NCBI RefSeq assembly: GCF_945859685.1
Contig: NC_079149.1
Location: 131,342,065 to 131,406,064 of the forward strand
Length of the DNA stretch: 64,000 nucleotides
Reading direction: 5' to 3'
From: Eupeodes corollae
Taxonomy: Eukaryota > Arthropoda > Insecta > Diptera > Syrphidae
In this document: positions 25,932 through 39,880 of the stretch, in pieces
Layout: the number at the start of each line of letters is the position of its first letter
How positions within the stretch are numbered: position 1 is the stretch's first letter
Program-made: the position numbers and the translations under genes
Notes under the pieces: model-generated
Databases searched by the model: none
Seen by the model: the letters and a program-made list of their open reading frames with translations, nothing else
Told to the model about the DNA's origin: nothing

Positions 25932-28900
25932 CTCAATCTAAATTTAGTGGACGTACAATGTTTTCAAACATGTTAAAAAATGCCATTAATTCAAATATTC
26001 AGAAATATACAAATTAACGAAAATGTTTCACAATTATCAATTTTTAGAGTTGAATAATTAGACAGAGTCAAAAGAATATAGTTTAAACATTCTTTATTTA
26101 CTCTGAGCATTTACTCAAACTAAGACCCCTCTCGATTTAGTGTATGCTACTTAAGGTATTTTGAGGACGACATAATGCGGTCACAAGATTGAGAACCTAG
26201 TAATACCCATTAATGTTACGCAATTTCTTGCTTGAAGGCTCTAAAGTCAATTTAGTACAAAAATCAAACCAATTTATAAATTAAAATAACGTATTCATGC
26301 TAGACATAATTTCTTCATTTAAATTTTGTTTTTATTTTCAAGAAATTCATGTTTAAAACCATAATATAATAACGCAAGCATACTCTTATTCTTATTTTCT
26401 CATAAAACAACAGTAAAAAAAGAAAATGTACACCTGGGCGTATACGCACTTTTTTTTTTCTTCCTTGAACTCGTTACTTTAAAATATTCCCCCACATCAT
26501 TGTTTGGTCTTAAGCTACAGTATACGGTTGTATTGTGATACTTATTTCATACATTTTAATTTCAAAACTGCCACAAACACACGTTTGAATATGGAATTTT
26601 TAAATGTAACTTTTTGTGTTAAACTTTAATGAAATAATGTTGATTAAAAATTATTACTCACGGACTTCAATAGCAACATAACACATTTAGAGTGATGAAA
26701 ATGTACAATGTTTTAAAACGTAATACTAAAAAGTTCAAATCTTATTGTAATAAAACTTTAACACTTAATACCCGTTTACCCTAAGAGCAAGTCTAAAACG
26801 CAAACAAGACTAACAAAAAGTTTCCACTGACATAATATTCGTATAGCATTTTTTTATATCCTCAATTGACTTAAATTAATATTCAAAATTGAAATAAAAA
26901 TACTTTTTAAGTCTTCTGTTTGTAAGGGTTATGTGGATCTTATAGTTATAGTACTTAACTCTACTTTCAAATATTCATCGCGCTTAAGGTATTCATATCG
27001 ATGAGAGGTCAAACAAATTATCAAATTATTATTTGCACTAAAAATCTTAAATTTGAATAATCACTACAAAAGGTAAGCTTATACTTACTGAAACAATAAC
27101 GTATTGAATTAATTTTGTTTAAATATATTGTTTTACGATTTGAAATATCGCGTTGAAAACAGTAAACGTATATTGCATTCTACAAAGCTCACTCAACTAA
27201 CTCAAAATTAACAAACTAAATAATAATATTTACTTAAATATTGTATTCAAGAAATCTAAATATATTGCTAAATATTTTTGTATGTAATGATACTTAAAAT
27301 GTTTGCAAATAAGCTGATTAAATTATTTTATTTTTATTTTTTTGTTTTGTTTCAACTTGAACAATTAATTTATTCAACAAAATAAATTTAAGTTTTAAAT
27401 CTTTTAAATCCGGTTGCCTAACAAGATATAGTAAAGACGATGATGCAGCAATAAGTTAGTTAAAGTGTCAAATAGTCGTGTTTTAAAATTTGTATTTACA
27501 ATCGAAATAAATTCTAATTATTTCAATTAAAGAATCAAAATCTAAAGTAATATTTCAAGAGATAATTATTATTATTACTGTTACTGGTACCTTACCTATG
27601 GTGAAGCATTGAGGATTTTTTTCTCAAATAATAAATTTTGTTAGGAAAATATCTTTTATTTCAACGAACTATGAGGCAATTCAAATTTCAAAGCATCGTA
27701 CAGTGGATTGTTTGAGGATAAGGCATGAATAAAGTTTATAAAAGTCTCTAACCGAATAAGTAATGTATAAATGTATGAATACTATTTTAAGACACAAATT
27801 AAAGATTATAAAATCTTGACTAAAAAGTGTCAAGGCTTTTTTAAATTTTGATCAACAATGTAATCTCTTCTTGTTAATTATCAATTTTTACTGGCAATGA
27901 ACTGTCACCTTTTCATTTTTATAGGCAATAAGCTGTCACCTGTCAAATTTTTTTATAAACAATAAGCTGTCACCTGTCAAAAATTTGTTTCGAGTTTTCA
28001 ATGCTTTTCTTTAGAAATTTATGGATATTAGGTCAGGAAAAGAGGGGTGAGGGGTAAATAAATTATAATTTATTTATTTATTTTATTGTTAACATTTTAA
28101 GTTTCAACTAACTAAATTTAAGTTCCCATTTTTCTAGGAGACTACCCTACTGTACATTTTACTTGCAAATGAATAAATCTGACACGAGTTTTTTACGAGT
28201 CAAGTTTTAAGTTACATTAATGTTACAAGTTACACAATGTGTTATATCTACATATGGATATTTTGTATGGAGTATATGATTATTTAATGTGTCATGCATC
28301 AATTAAATTGTATTCAAGTGAACATAATTTCAGAGTGCGGATGTAACGAACCAAAGTTAAAGTTTTGCGATTGTGTTACTTTAAACTACTTCAATTATTT
28401 TAATATATACTCTTTCCCTTATACTCCCTCAAATTGTAAACTTATAAGGGTTGATGCTAAATAAAACATAGCAAAATTCTAAAATTTTCTGAAAACAGAG
28501 AGAGAGAGAGTGAAGAAAATATAATAATGAAGTGTAGATTGAATGTGCAAATAAAAGGTTCATCATCATCATGAAAATGGTTTCTATTTCGGTTGGATAA
28601 TTTTATATTCAAATTCAAATTGTTTAACCAAAAATTCTCAAAAGATACATACATATAGGAACTAAGTGGAATGATATAAATTTGTATATAAAAATATTAA
28701 ACTAACTTTGAACTTGATGGTTGTAAAATATAAGATGAGAAAAAGAGTAATGTTTTGAAATATTATTCATCATTTTATTTACTATTATTTTTTCTTTTTC
28801 ATGTACAATAAATTTTATCAAAGAACATTCATTTAGATTATTTTGGGTCGATGATTTTAAATATTCCACTTTTTTGAAGAATGATTTTTAAGTGAGTTAC

Positions 28901-30490
28901 TGTGTAATAATATAAATACATAAACAAAGTGAAGGTGCTAATAAATTGTGTCCACAAGCTTATACATCATAGAAAATAGTACATTAAAAGTTCCAAGGAA
29001 TTTTTGTATGTCTCTTGTTCAATTGAGAACTTTAAGAATGTTTCCCATGGAATTAAAACAATTTTGTTCCTAATATTTAACACACTTGTGAGGTTATGAG
29101 TCTTTGTTCAAATTTAAACAAAGTTCCAAGCTAAGATAAGCGGAAAGAGACCATAGTTAAACATCAAACTTGGATTTTTACATTCTTAAAGTACGACCGA
29201 GAAAATAAGCTCTATGCTCGGCAGTACATTTGAAATCAAGGTTAATTCAAAATTGAGGGTCATTTCTGCAAGTTCGAGTATTAAGGCTGAATTGTTTGAG
29301 GGGAAGGGGGGAGGACATGAAATTAAGTATTCCAAATACTGTTAATAAAAATAACGGTTAAATGTTGAAACATATATGAAACATTACGATGGTGTTCGTG
29401 CGATTGAGGAATTTTGGATATATTTTAACCAATTCCAATGCTCTTAGACCATCGTAGCATTGTTGGAAAACCGATTTTTAAAAATTTTAAATGGTGCCCT
29501 AAGACCTTTAAAAATGATGTCCCAAAGACAAAGGCCCAACAAAACTCTTCAGTACCAGGTTTTCATATTTAAATAAATAAGAAATCGAAAAATATTTCAT
29601 AAAATTTCCCTACTAAAAACTTCAAACAATTTTATTACAATACTTAATTTTTTAAGTTGGACAGACTCAAAACTTAGATAAATTTAAACCAATGGAAATT
29701 TTGAATAAACAAACATAAATACATGTAATTTTTCTTATGACTTGTGATTTTTAATCTGGCAATTCTTTTTTCGAAATTCGTCTTTTTGATAGGTGTCAAG
29801 CAAAAATGGTCAATTTGGTTTTCCATTTTATAATAAATGGTTGGAAAATGTATTATGAAAATAATGATATTGCTCGTGCAATGCCATACAACCATCAATT
29901 TATTGAAGTAGACTTTTGGGGAGCTCAAAATATCTCGTCATAGAATTGTTCATTTCCTTCAAGATCGTGAAACTTAATACAGCTGGATTATTTTCTTTGT
30001 CTGCACAGACAAATCCGAGATGGTTGATGCCTTTGAAGAGAATATTTTGTACGTTAATGCTGACATGGCCATAAGTGCTTCAAAAGGTGGTCGAAAATCG
30101 GATTTCAGCCTTGTCAGCACAAAAACCAGACCCTTATTATCATAATTAATCTTAATTCTTGGCCATAATCTTAATTTATATGCGTCTAATTTTTTCTTCA
30201 AAACAACACTTCTAAAATAAGCACCCTTTCATAGTTTAAATTATTTAATTATGGACCAAAAATTAGTCTCGTCGTGGACCCTGAAAAAGGCAATATATTG
30301 AAATAAAACGCTTACAAAATTATTGCAAGCTGTCAAAAGTTACGAATGTTTAATAAAATCCCATTTCTTAAATATCGATTTACATATTTTGTAGTATTTC
30401 TGAAAAACATGAAAACAAGTCTATTTTTATAAACATTTCTGAATGTAAGTGTCTCATCCACAGTACAAGACTGTGAATCTAGGAAAGAAT
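25932..30490. other. AT-rich non-coding DNA with small repeats
   Basis: No gene is recognised. The stretch holds an (AG)n run at about 28497-28511, a small three-unit repeat at 27889-27985 (listed separately) and long AT-only tracts around 27,000-27,400. Near 29391-29520 a frame reads GVRAIEEFW and later TIVALLENRFLKILNG. This is faintly reminiscent of the N-terminal helix-turn-helix of an IS630/Tc1-type transposase, but too weak to call. Confidence 0.45.
27889..27985 (+). repeat. Three-unit short tandem repeat, period about 34 bp
   Basis: The phrase AATAAGCTGTCACCTGTCAAA occurs twice (about 27926 and 27960; written here with one base over a 20-mer core AATAAGCTGTCACCTGTCAA). A diverged first unit, AATGAACTGTCACCTTTT, lies near 27895. 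The repeated TGTCA pentamer is itself doubled within each unit. Confidence 0.7.
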
Positions 30491-30494
30491 ACGA

Positions 30495-31335
30495 AAACTG
30501 GAAGTTGAAAATCAACATTCAGAAATACGAAACTATACTGTTCAGGACATCGTTATATGGAGCCTCAAGGGATACGAGAAAGAACTTAAAAATGTAGTGA
30601 TCGTTATACTAAATCGACAGCCACTGGCGAATATAATTTTAGTAAAGTACCTTGGAATCTGGTTGGATCAGTTCTTGTATTTCGACAAACATTTGAGTGC
30701 TGCTCTGGCCAGAGCTAGGGGAGCCTTTGCCCTGACAAAACGGTTGTTTTTTAGCAGCCGTCTTGTCTGCGACGTTGCCATGGTCTACACAGAACACCAG
30801 AGTCGGATTACAAACATTACTATTTCTATACAACAGAGCCAATATAAACAGAAAAGATGATTTCTTGCTTGAAGCTTGATAGGGGTCACATTGCAAAAGC
30901 GATGTCGTCGACTAACAGCTTAATTTTTGGTGCTTACTACCCCAACAATGAGTACTAAGAAAGTGCACGTTTAAGTGGCAACATTGTCTCCAAGCTTTTC
31001 TCTGTTTAGACAATCGACGGCTGATACAGGAAAGGTAGGCGGTTACGCTAATATACCACGTCAGCCGTAAAACTGTAGATAGGTGACTCCTTTACAGTCG
31101 AGACGTCCTCGCACTGGGTGGAGTCGAGTGTATTCGATTCAGTATTATTGTTTCCCAAAGGAACAGAAGAGATAGGGTGATGCAGGAGAACCAGTTTTGG
31201 TGACTTCAAATTGAGAATGTCTTTAAAAGCTGTCTAAGGCGTTTGGTCTTGGCCGGCTTACATAGGTTACAGAATTAGGTTAAGTACAGTAACAAATGTT
31301 TGTCTAGCTTTAAGATAGCATTAAGGTTTTGATTA
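30495..31335 (+). mobile_element. Decayed LINE, RT thumb and C-terminal region
   Basis: The frame WKLKINIQKYETILFRTSLY, GASRDTRKN, then VKYLGIWLDQFLYFDKHLS and AALARARGAFALTKRLFFSS (about 30497-30760) is the post-YADD thumb of a jockey or I-like reverse transcriptase (KTE-x-ILF ... VKYLG-x-x-LD ... A-x-ALTKRL). Downstream, shifted frames and the phrase LGAYYPNNEY keep a weak trace of the C-terminal region. Stops at 30858 and after show it is dead. The 5' part with endonuclease and catalytic core is absent, as expected for a 5'-truncated LINE. It is distinct from the elements at 14 and 36 kb. Confidence 0.8.
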
Positions 31336-34300
31336 AAAAATATTTTTTTTAAAAAACGAAGAACTGAGGGTGCTGTCATCAAACAAAAAACTTCAACGGA
31401 ATGCAGACATGATATTGTCTATCAAAATAATTAAGAGTGTCGGAGACATAACACAACTCTGAGGCACACCAACATTTGTTTTGTTAAATATCAAAGTTAT
31501 TTTCCAAAGAAAAAATTATATAAATTTTAGGGGTACACATAAAAGAGATTGATGTAAAACTCTAATGATTTAGAAATTGGTAATGATAATTCAGTTCCTA
31601 GGTGATTTTTACTCATTTAAAAAGGAAGTAATGACATTTTACTACATCTTCAAATGAACGAGAGCAGTCATTCAATTAAATAATTTCACTAAAATAAATA
31701 AAATCTCTTATGACAACAATTGATTTTATGCTTTATTCTATAAATTTTCAATTTTGTATTGTTTATTTATAAATATTTTATTTAAGGGACACAAACTTCC
31801 AATTTATGTTTGAGTAATGAGAAATCAAAATTTTACAACAATTGACAAAGATGTGGGTTGTTATTAATTAGAAATAGACTTTATCCAATAATTCCAAAAA
31901 TAAATTTTGTAAACAATATTTTAAATTTAACTTTTTCTTCTTATTATACAAAAAAAAGTTTAATTACGTGAAACTCGGAATTTACAAATATAAATCATAT
32001 TATTTATTTGTTCGTCTATCTAAATAAATAAATTACCACTTTTGTTTTCTTCAATTATTGATAAATAATAAATTAATATAAATGAAGCTTTCCTCATTCA
32101 TATTTTCATTTTTCGAGTGAACAAAAATATTTTTGTTCCCAAAATATCAAAATATGTATGTTTACTATTTGTCCGAGCCAAAAGAGTGCTTGAAGCACTC
32201 GAAAACAATAATTATTTAAACAAAAAAATAAATATCAACAATAGATTCTTTGTTTTCAATTCATTCGTGGTTATTGATAAATTTTATTGAAATGATACCT
32301 ACTTGTTGATGACTGAAAAATAGGTTTTCTTTTCTATATAAGTTTGTATTTTTGTAGTTTTAAGCAAAATTTGAAACGTAAATTTGAGAACAAACATTTG
32401 GTTGTTTGTTTTTGTTGTTTAACAATTGTTTTATGAAAACTGACGCATATTATTGACCAACCATCGCCATAAGCAAGACAATATTTGTTTATTAAAGTGA
32501 TGGGCAAAATTTTGCTAACGAGTGGGAATTTTCATTGGAAATTAATGATTTCATGTTCCAAAAACTGACTTTTTGACATTGTTGATTTTTTTCAGAATTA
32601 TGCATATGTATACCAAAAAGATAAATGTAACTTCTACTTCTGTTCATTCAAATTAACTTTAATGTTTGTAACTTCTTGCCTTTTGTCATTTATTCAAACC
32701 AATCAACATCAAAAACATACAAAACAAAAATAAAAATGTATCGGTTTGGGTATTTTGAGTTCTGAGAAATTTAACATGACAGAAATTAAGACCGATGTAG
32801 GACTTGGGTAGGACTTTCTGTGTCTGCAATCGAATGTTGTCCAACACTTCACAAGACAGGTGTCAGACATTAATGGAGATCACGTGTAAGGACATTGAAA
32901 TGAAATTTGTGGAATGAAAGAAATTGGAGATGAATAATTTCGAGTGTCTTTATTTGTTGGTTATTTAAAGCATACGAATGCGAAAACATAAACGTGTAAA
33001 GTATATATATACAAAATTGCGTTTAATTATTTACATAGCTTGATTTACTAAGGACTGAATTGATTAAAGCCTTAAAAGGGGGGAAAAATGAAACGCACAC
33101 ATTCGTAGAAATTGTTTGTTCTTATTCTTGAAAAGGTTAAAGGGTTTTTTCATATTATGTAAAATTTTATTTAAGAAAACGTTTAAAGGAAATTAACTTT
33201 GGAATGTTCTTAGAAATTTCTTAATTGTTTGAAAATTGATAAAATATTCCAAAATAATTGTTTTGCTAACAAGAAGAATATCAAATCACTTTTTTCTTAA
33301 ATCGATGAATCTGAACAAAATTTAAGTGGTTACAGTTCGTAAGATTAGCATAGCAAACAAACCTTAACCTAAGGAGCTGAGTTTTTAGTTGATAAGTCAG
33401 AAACTCAGGAGAGTACACTTTGCAAATTATTTAAATTTTAATAAATAGTTATTTTATGATTTTAATTTTGGTAAAATTCTGTGACAAAGTAAAATTTTGA
33501 AATCGTTTAAAATTGAGAACATTTTTTTTCTACCCTCTAACTCAGTAAAATGGTATTTAAATTTATTTAAACAGGCTTAAAGAGAAGGAACATTAAAATT
33601 CTGAAACAAAGTTTTTAAACCTACCATTTTCTACCCCGACAAAAAATGTATATTTCATGGATAAAAAAATTAAAATATGTAAATATTTTGTGAAAGTAAG
33701 TTGTGACTTGTGTGGTTCTTAGATCTCAATCAAGCGTCCATCTACAATGAATCGATATTCATTTTCTTAGTATTCATTGTTAAAGAGTAAATTTTATTAA
33801 CACTTTTCACACCTTCATAAGAAATTTTGTGAGGTGTTGTAAGTCGTGAAATTTGCCATTTTTAATTCGAATTTCAGTGTTTTATATTCAAATATGAACA
33901 TAATATGTGCTATTTTGTAAGTGAAGTTGTACTCAAATAGTGATTTTTTCTAAGCCACTTTTCTGACAAAGGTCACAGATATCAACGCAACATACATAAA
34001 CATACTCTAAACTAATAAGAATTACAATTAATAGAATAAATAGAATATTACAATATAATAAAATAATATTTGTATTCTATTTTTTACTACACCACTTCAA
34101 TCAAAAAGCAATTATTAAAGCCCGAGATGTCATGGGAGAACGACACAGGTAAACTTGTGCCAACTTTCCATAGAAAGTTAAGGATATTTTTGCGTATCAT
34201 TGAAGTTTTTATTAAATGTTTTTAAAATTAGAAACGTTATAAAATAATCGTACAAAGGTGAAAGATACCATCATCAGTATAATTTTGAAAAAAACGATGG

Positions 34301-35895
34301 AATTGTGCCATTTTACCCTGGGCCCTTTATTTGCTTTAGGTATGTTCAAAAATATTTTTTTTTCTTTGAAATTACAACTTGCATAATTTTTTGAAAAATT
34401 TAAGTAGCCAGTTGTACAAAAATTTTAACAAAATGTAGCGAAATTACAGAATATTAAGTTGTCTTGAACATACATGCGTATGTAATTAAATTAAAGCTAG
34501 AACAGAATTTTTCAAATTTGAATTATAAAAGAAATGTATTTTCCAACATGATAGCTTATTATTTTATATAAGGAATTGCCTTTTTTAAATCAGAGTTTTA
34601 AAAAATGATTTACTTTTAAGTCCTAATAATTTAAATCAGAATTGTTTGATTCGTTTTTTAGAGAAAAAATATTGGAATTCTCTTTGATTTAAAAAAGGAT
34701 TTAGCAATGCGCTAAACCAAAGTTAGAAATGGCCATTTGATGGTGATAAGAATTTGTAAAAACCAAATGTTAAAGCTAAATTAAATTACTTTAAAATGGT
34801 TACCATCTTATTGCAAGTATCTTGCATATTTGTACAGCTTTTACTTTATTACACAAGTCAGGATGAAATTTGTTAATTCTATAAAATAATACTTCACCAG
34901 GATACTGCTTTAACGATTTTCAACTTTTATCACTCTCAATGGTAAGAATTTTAATTATATTAAATCAATTAAGGTTAATCAAAATATGATTAAGTTTCCT
35001 GCACTTTTGTTTAAAACAAAAAAACAGACAAAATAATTTTTGCACGAATCTCGAAAATGATTACTTGAAAATCTGTTTACATAATTATGTTAATCCAAAA
35101 ATTAATAACTTTTGTAGTATTATTGATAGGTTTTGAAAGTTTTAAAAATTTTCTGGCAGAGATATAGTCGCTGTAAATCGGTCCATCTTTTAATTGGTTA
35201 AGGGATGAGTAAACTAAATTGTTCGTCAAACTTGATTTAACCTCAACGTTTATATTTTTGAGCCACTAGTACACCAATAAGGCCACAGTTAGGACTAAAA
35301 GTCAACGATTTATCACATCTTCCGACTAATGACAATATTTTTTGGTTGACTATTGAAAAATTTGCTGTGTGTTCTTGATCTATTTCGGGTTTCTTCTTAA
35401 TTTGTTTGAAATCACATCAAAAATATAAATTGGGTACAAAACTAAAAGGAAAGTTAAAAAAATAGAGCATTAAATAAGTTGAATATAGAAATTATTCAAC
35501 AAAATCGTCCATGAAATCGGGAAGAGAAAAACCTCCAGCCAATCTCGAAGTACTGAATCTCTTAAAGTCTTTCCATGTAAAAACAAGTCTACAAATACCA
35601 ACTACTTTGACAATTTCGAAACGATATTTTCAACTTAGTCATTTATTTTGGGATCTTTGAAAAAAATTTACCAAACTCCAAACAAGTGAAATTTTCTACC
35701 AAATATTTTCTGAAAAAGATTTTGCTTAAAGTTTTCACTCAAAATTTTAAGTATATTTTAAAAAGTGTTGTATAATTTTATTAACTTTATTTTCAATCTT
35801 TTCATTTTTATATCAGAAAAATTGTCGGGCTTATATTTATTTTAATATTGAATACCGCATCAAAAAAACTTGATACTATGCATTTTTTCTTTTTC
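31336..35895. other. AT-rich non-coding DNA, no gene seen
   Basis: No open frame above 60 codons occurs in this 4.5-kb stretch and no repeat or element is recognisable. A perfect 17-bp palindrome (GAGTGCTTGAAGCACTC) occurs near 32184-32200. The stretch is very AT-rich and contains several near-pure AT tracts. Confidence 0.6.
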
Positions 35896-35899
35896 CAAT

Positions 35900-37330
35900 A
35901 GATTCTTAAAGGTGAACTTGATGGTATTCCCGCAAAATTCTTAAAAGCAGAACCTGAGGCAGATTTTCGTATTTTGCTTAAACTCGTGCAGGCTTTATGG
36001 GAGAGTGAAACACAACCAAGGGACTGGAAGGATGGAGTTATTGTAAAGTTACCAAAGAAAGGAAACCTCAAAAACTGTAATAACTGGCGCGGTTCTGTCT
36101 GTTTTTCCGAAGTTAATGGAAACTATTGTTCTCGAGAGGATTAAGTCCAGGATAGAGTCTACCCTCAATAGGCACCAAGCGGGGTTCCTCAGTGGCCGAT
36201 CGTGCGTCGACCACATCAACACCTTGCGAATCATACTCGAACAATCATCTGAGTACCAATCACAGCTGTACCTTATGTTTGTAGATTTTGAGAAGGCGTT
36301 TGATCGGGTCAATCATGAATGCATCTAGAGATCGCTTATCGCACGAGGAATCCCTGAGAAAATTGTCGCTGTTATTAAAGAATCGTACAACAACGCAAGG
36401 TGTTTTGTGTTGCACAATGGAAAGCTTTCCGACTCCTTCGATGTGCGTCAAGGAGTGAGACAAGGAGATGTCTTGTCACCAATTCTGTTTTTGCTGGCGA
36501 TTGACGATGTGAAGACTGCCACGGTGGGTACAAATAAAAGTCACGGTATCCAATGGAGTCTGTCACATAGACCATGCTGACGATATGTCTCATGGCTAAC
36601 AACACGGCAGGCTTAAATCAGACGTGTCATTCACTGCAATTAAATGGAGAGGTGGCTGGCTTAAGGATTAAAGCAAATAAGAAAAAAGTAATGAACACGG
36701 GCCAAAGCACACAAGTTATAGTCCAAGGCAGGGGACCATAGAAGAGGTCGAGCAGTTTAATTATCTGTGAAGTTTTATAACTCTCGATGGCGGAACGGAC
36801 CTGGAGTTCAACAGTAGAATAAACAGAGCCTTTAGTTCATTTGGAATCTTTTCTCCTGTGCGGATGTCTAGCAAAATATCGCTACGCACCAACTTGAAAC
36901 TCTTCGAATCCAACGTCCAATCAGTGCTGTCATATGCTACTGAAAAACAGAAATGCTCTGCCAATATCTCGAGCAGATTACAAGCTTTCGTTAACTGTTA
37001 CCTGCGCTCTATTCTGAAGATCCGGTGGCCGCAAACCATATCTAACGTTGAGCTATGGAATAGGACCGGACAGGATAGGCCATGCACTGAGGAAAAAGGA
37101 CGACAATATAGCAAAACAATCCCTCGAATGGAATCCCCAGGGTAATAGACGCGTTGGAAGACCAAAGACAACTTGGAGGTCATCAGTTTTGAAGGAGGCT
37201 CGGTCTCACAGCCACAGCTGAGGCAGGTGCGGTGAATCGGGATAGGTGGAAAAATCTTGTTGCTTCCCTATGCTCCAGGAGGAGTTAAAGCGCTGCGGTA
37301 CTTGCAGCCGGACAACATATATATATTTAA
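35900..37330 (+). mobile_element. Non-LTR retrotransposon relic, RT core to 3' end
   Basis: The most complete LINE copy in the window. Domains in order are as follows. LKGELDGIPAKFLKAEPEAD to DWKDGVIVKLPKKGNLKNC (35901-36086) is the start of RT. A frameshift leads to METIVLERIKSRIESTLNRH, QAGFLSGRSCVDHINTLRII and the catalytic LMFVDFEKAFDRVNHECI (36116-36325), which ends in a stop where Trp is usual. SFDVRQGVRQGDVLSPILFL (about 36438-36500) follows. A shifted HADDMSHG (about 36570) stands for the YADD box. Next is EQFNY and the thumb. The tail WNPQGNRRVGRPKTTWRSS (about 37131-37190) completes the coding remnant. Termination falls near GCAGCCGGACAACATATATA. At least four frameshifts and one nonsense change inactivate it. 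The two catalytic aspartate boxes are still readable, so it decayed more recently than the 14-kb copy. Confidence 0.9.
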
Positions 37331-39880
37331 GCAACTAAAGAAAGAACTAAGATTTTTGTCATTTAAAAACATTAACTACGTTAAGTTACATTAAGTTTTC
37401 GGATGAAATTTTTGAAATAAATCAAAAAAATATTTCTTCCGTTTCTTTCAAAAAGCTATCATGATATAATTAATTTGATCTAAAGAATTATACAAATTTT
37501 AATAAATCATTTAAATCATATATGTAAGGTATTTCTGCTATCAACACAACAAAAGCAAATTTGAAAAATTGTCGCTATTTTTCTACAGTGTATTGCGAAT
37601 CTTGACGTAATGGTTTTTGTTAACAATTTTGTACAACTCGATTTTTGTAATATCGCATTACAAAATGTTCAAATATTTAATACAACGTTTTTTGTATTTG
37701 AAAATGGTTTACGGTCCCAGTTATAAGTTTAATTGTATGCCAAAGTTATTAAAAATAAAACCCAATGATATTTAAAATTTGTGTATAAAAAGAAAATACA
37801 AAATCTGTCACACCGTTTTTGAGATATAAAATACGTTTTTTACCTTTGAAATAATTGTATGACAGCTTTTCATATCTCATTTTTAAGTATCTTTTGTTGA
37901 ACTGATCATTAAATAAAATACCATATAAACTTTAAATTCTTCATAGAAAATAACTTAATTACAAGGTAAGCAAACATTGACTCATTGTTAGGTTCTCAGA
38001 CAAAAGGTTACACGATAAATTATAAACTTTGAAGGGTCTTGTAGAACATAAAACTAACCTTTATCTTTCTATAAAATGTATTTTTTCATTTTATAAAGAA
38101 CAACTTCACTTTTCATACTTCCTTGTTTCTTTTACAGATTTTAATATCCATCGATTCACATGAACTGCCAAACTGAAACTATTTATATCTTTTGTTAAAA
38201 AAATCTATCCATATAGGAAGATTGAAAACTTTTTTTTAAAGAAACTGTTCACTAAAGCGTATTATAGGACAACAACAGAGAGAATGCATTCTCCCAACAA
38301 CCATTTGAATCCATTAACCTATGCTTAAGTGATTCGACATCCCAGAGCCCATCAGCTAAGTCAACAGAGGCGGTTAAGTCTTCTCTTATATTATGTAGGT
38401 TGTTAAAAAGATGTAAAAATATAGGTATAGAGTAAAGATATGTTTATATCGTTAACAAGATATAGAGAGAACTTAATTATTTTAAGATTGACACAATTTT
38501 TCCATATCATTCAACCCCTTTTTAGCTATTCATATTCTCTAGACATCTAATTAAATAGATTCACTCTCCACTGAATAATTTAAAGTATAAAATTTATATA
38601 CTGTGTATATGTGTACAAAAAACCTCCTCCCAACCAACAAGTATACTCCCACCCACCCACTCAGACAGAATGTCGTCGTCGTCATCCTCGATTCAAACTT
38701 AGGTGTACTCAACTTAAATATCTATGAGTATAATTTGAGGTATATGTTTGTATATATATTTTCTAACAACATGTCTCCCATGCCTGAAGGTCAAAAACAC
38801 TTTAATTAATTCATAATTTTCCCGTCTCATAATGTCTTCATTAGCATTATGTATATTTTATTTGATCCCACATCTTTCATATTATTAAATGAAGTTAAGA
38901 TACAATAATTGGATCAACATTTACTTTAATTCGAGAAAAAAAACAGAAGAGAGAGAAAATCTCAAATGTAAATCAATACTGTCCTTTCCTCGTCCCCCCT
39001 TGATGTTGCCTCCAACCCTAAACAAATAGTTTCTTCTTTTTTTTGTATTGTTGACATATTTATATTTGTTGTGTCAAAATAAATGAACAACAATCAATCA
39101 AAAGTACCCAATTTGTCAATGTCAATTATGTACCACTCATTTTTGTGTTGTTGGTTTCATTTTTGCGATTTGTGAAAGGACATTTTTGCAACACTTGAAA
39201 TCGAGTTTTCCCACAGCACCAACAAAAAATAAAATACAAATTAATAAAGAAAAAACTAAATCCATTGAAATTGTTTAAACAAAAACAAAAAAATTACCAT
39301 AAATATACAAAAGAAGATACATTATTAGACGTGTATCTCACACACGAGATGTTTATCTAATAAAATTCTCCCCGATAGTTAGTTATAGGCAGGTACACTC
39401 TACCTTACACCTTTGCCGGACTTGTAGATACTCTATCTTTGAGATAGTACTCGTCGTCGTAGTTAGGTAGGTAGGTACACACTGGTACACCCATGTACAA
39501 AATTTAATTCAATAAAATATCTTAAATTTGTTTTGTTTTGTTGTATTTTTCTTGTTGTTTTTAATAATGATCGACGAGATGTACGATTGTATATTTTACA
39601 CTCAAATGCATCTGTAAAAACAAATATGTATATAAATTGTATACCGATCGACCGCCTTGAAATTTTTCAAAAAAAAAACTTTGCAGATGCAGCAGATGCA
39701 TGAACTTTGTCACTTAACATGAGGATTTTATTTTTAATTCACTTCACATTTTGTGTATTAATAAAAAACAGCATCATGCGGCGAATGTATCTATAAGATG
39801 TTTTTACACAGAAAATATTTTGTTTTACACTTCAACGAAGTTCCGATGACATTGGTTTATGAGTTTCCCATTAATAATAC
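37331..39880. other. AT-rich non-coding DNA, no gene seen
   Basis: No gene, element or structured RNA is recognised. The 38603-38809 open frame is low in complexity. A (GTAGGTAG)n-like run occurs just within at about 39465-39477. Confidence 0.5.

Noticed and set aside
32184..32200. 17-bp palindrome GAGTGCTTGAAGCACTC
   Set aside because: Isolated and short; expected by chance at this scale or a generic binding site, with nothing around it to support a role.
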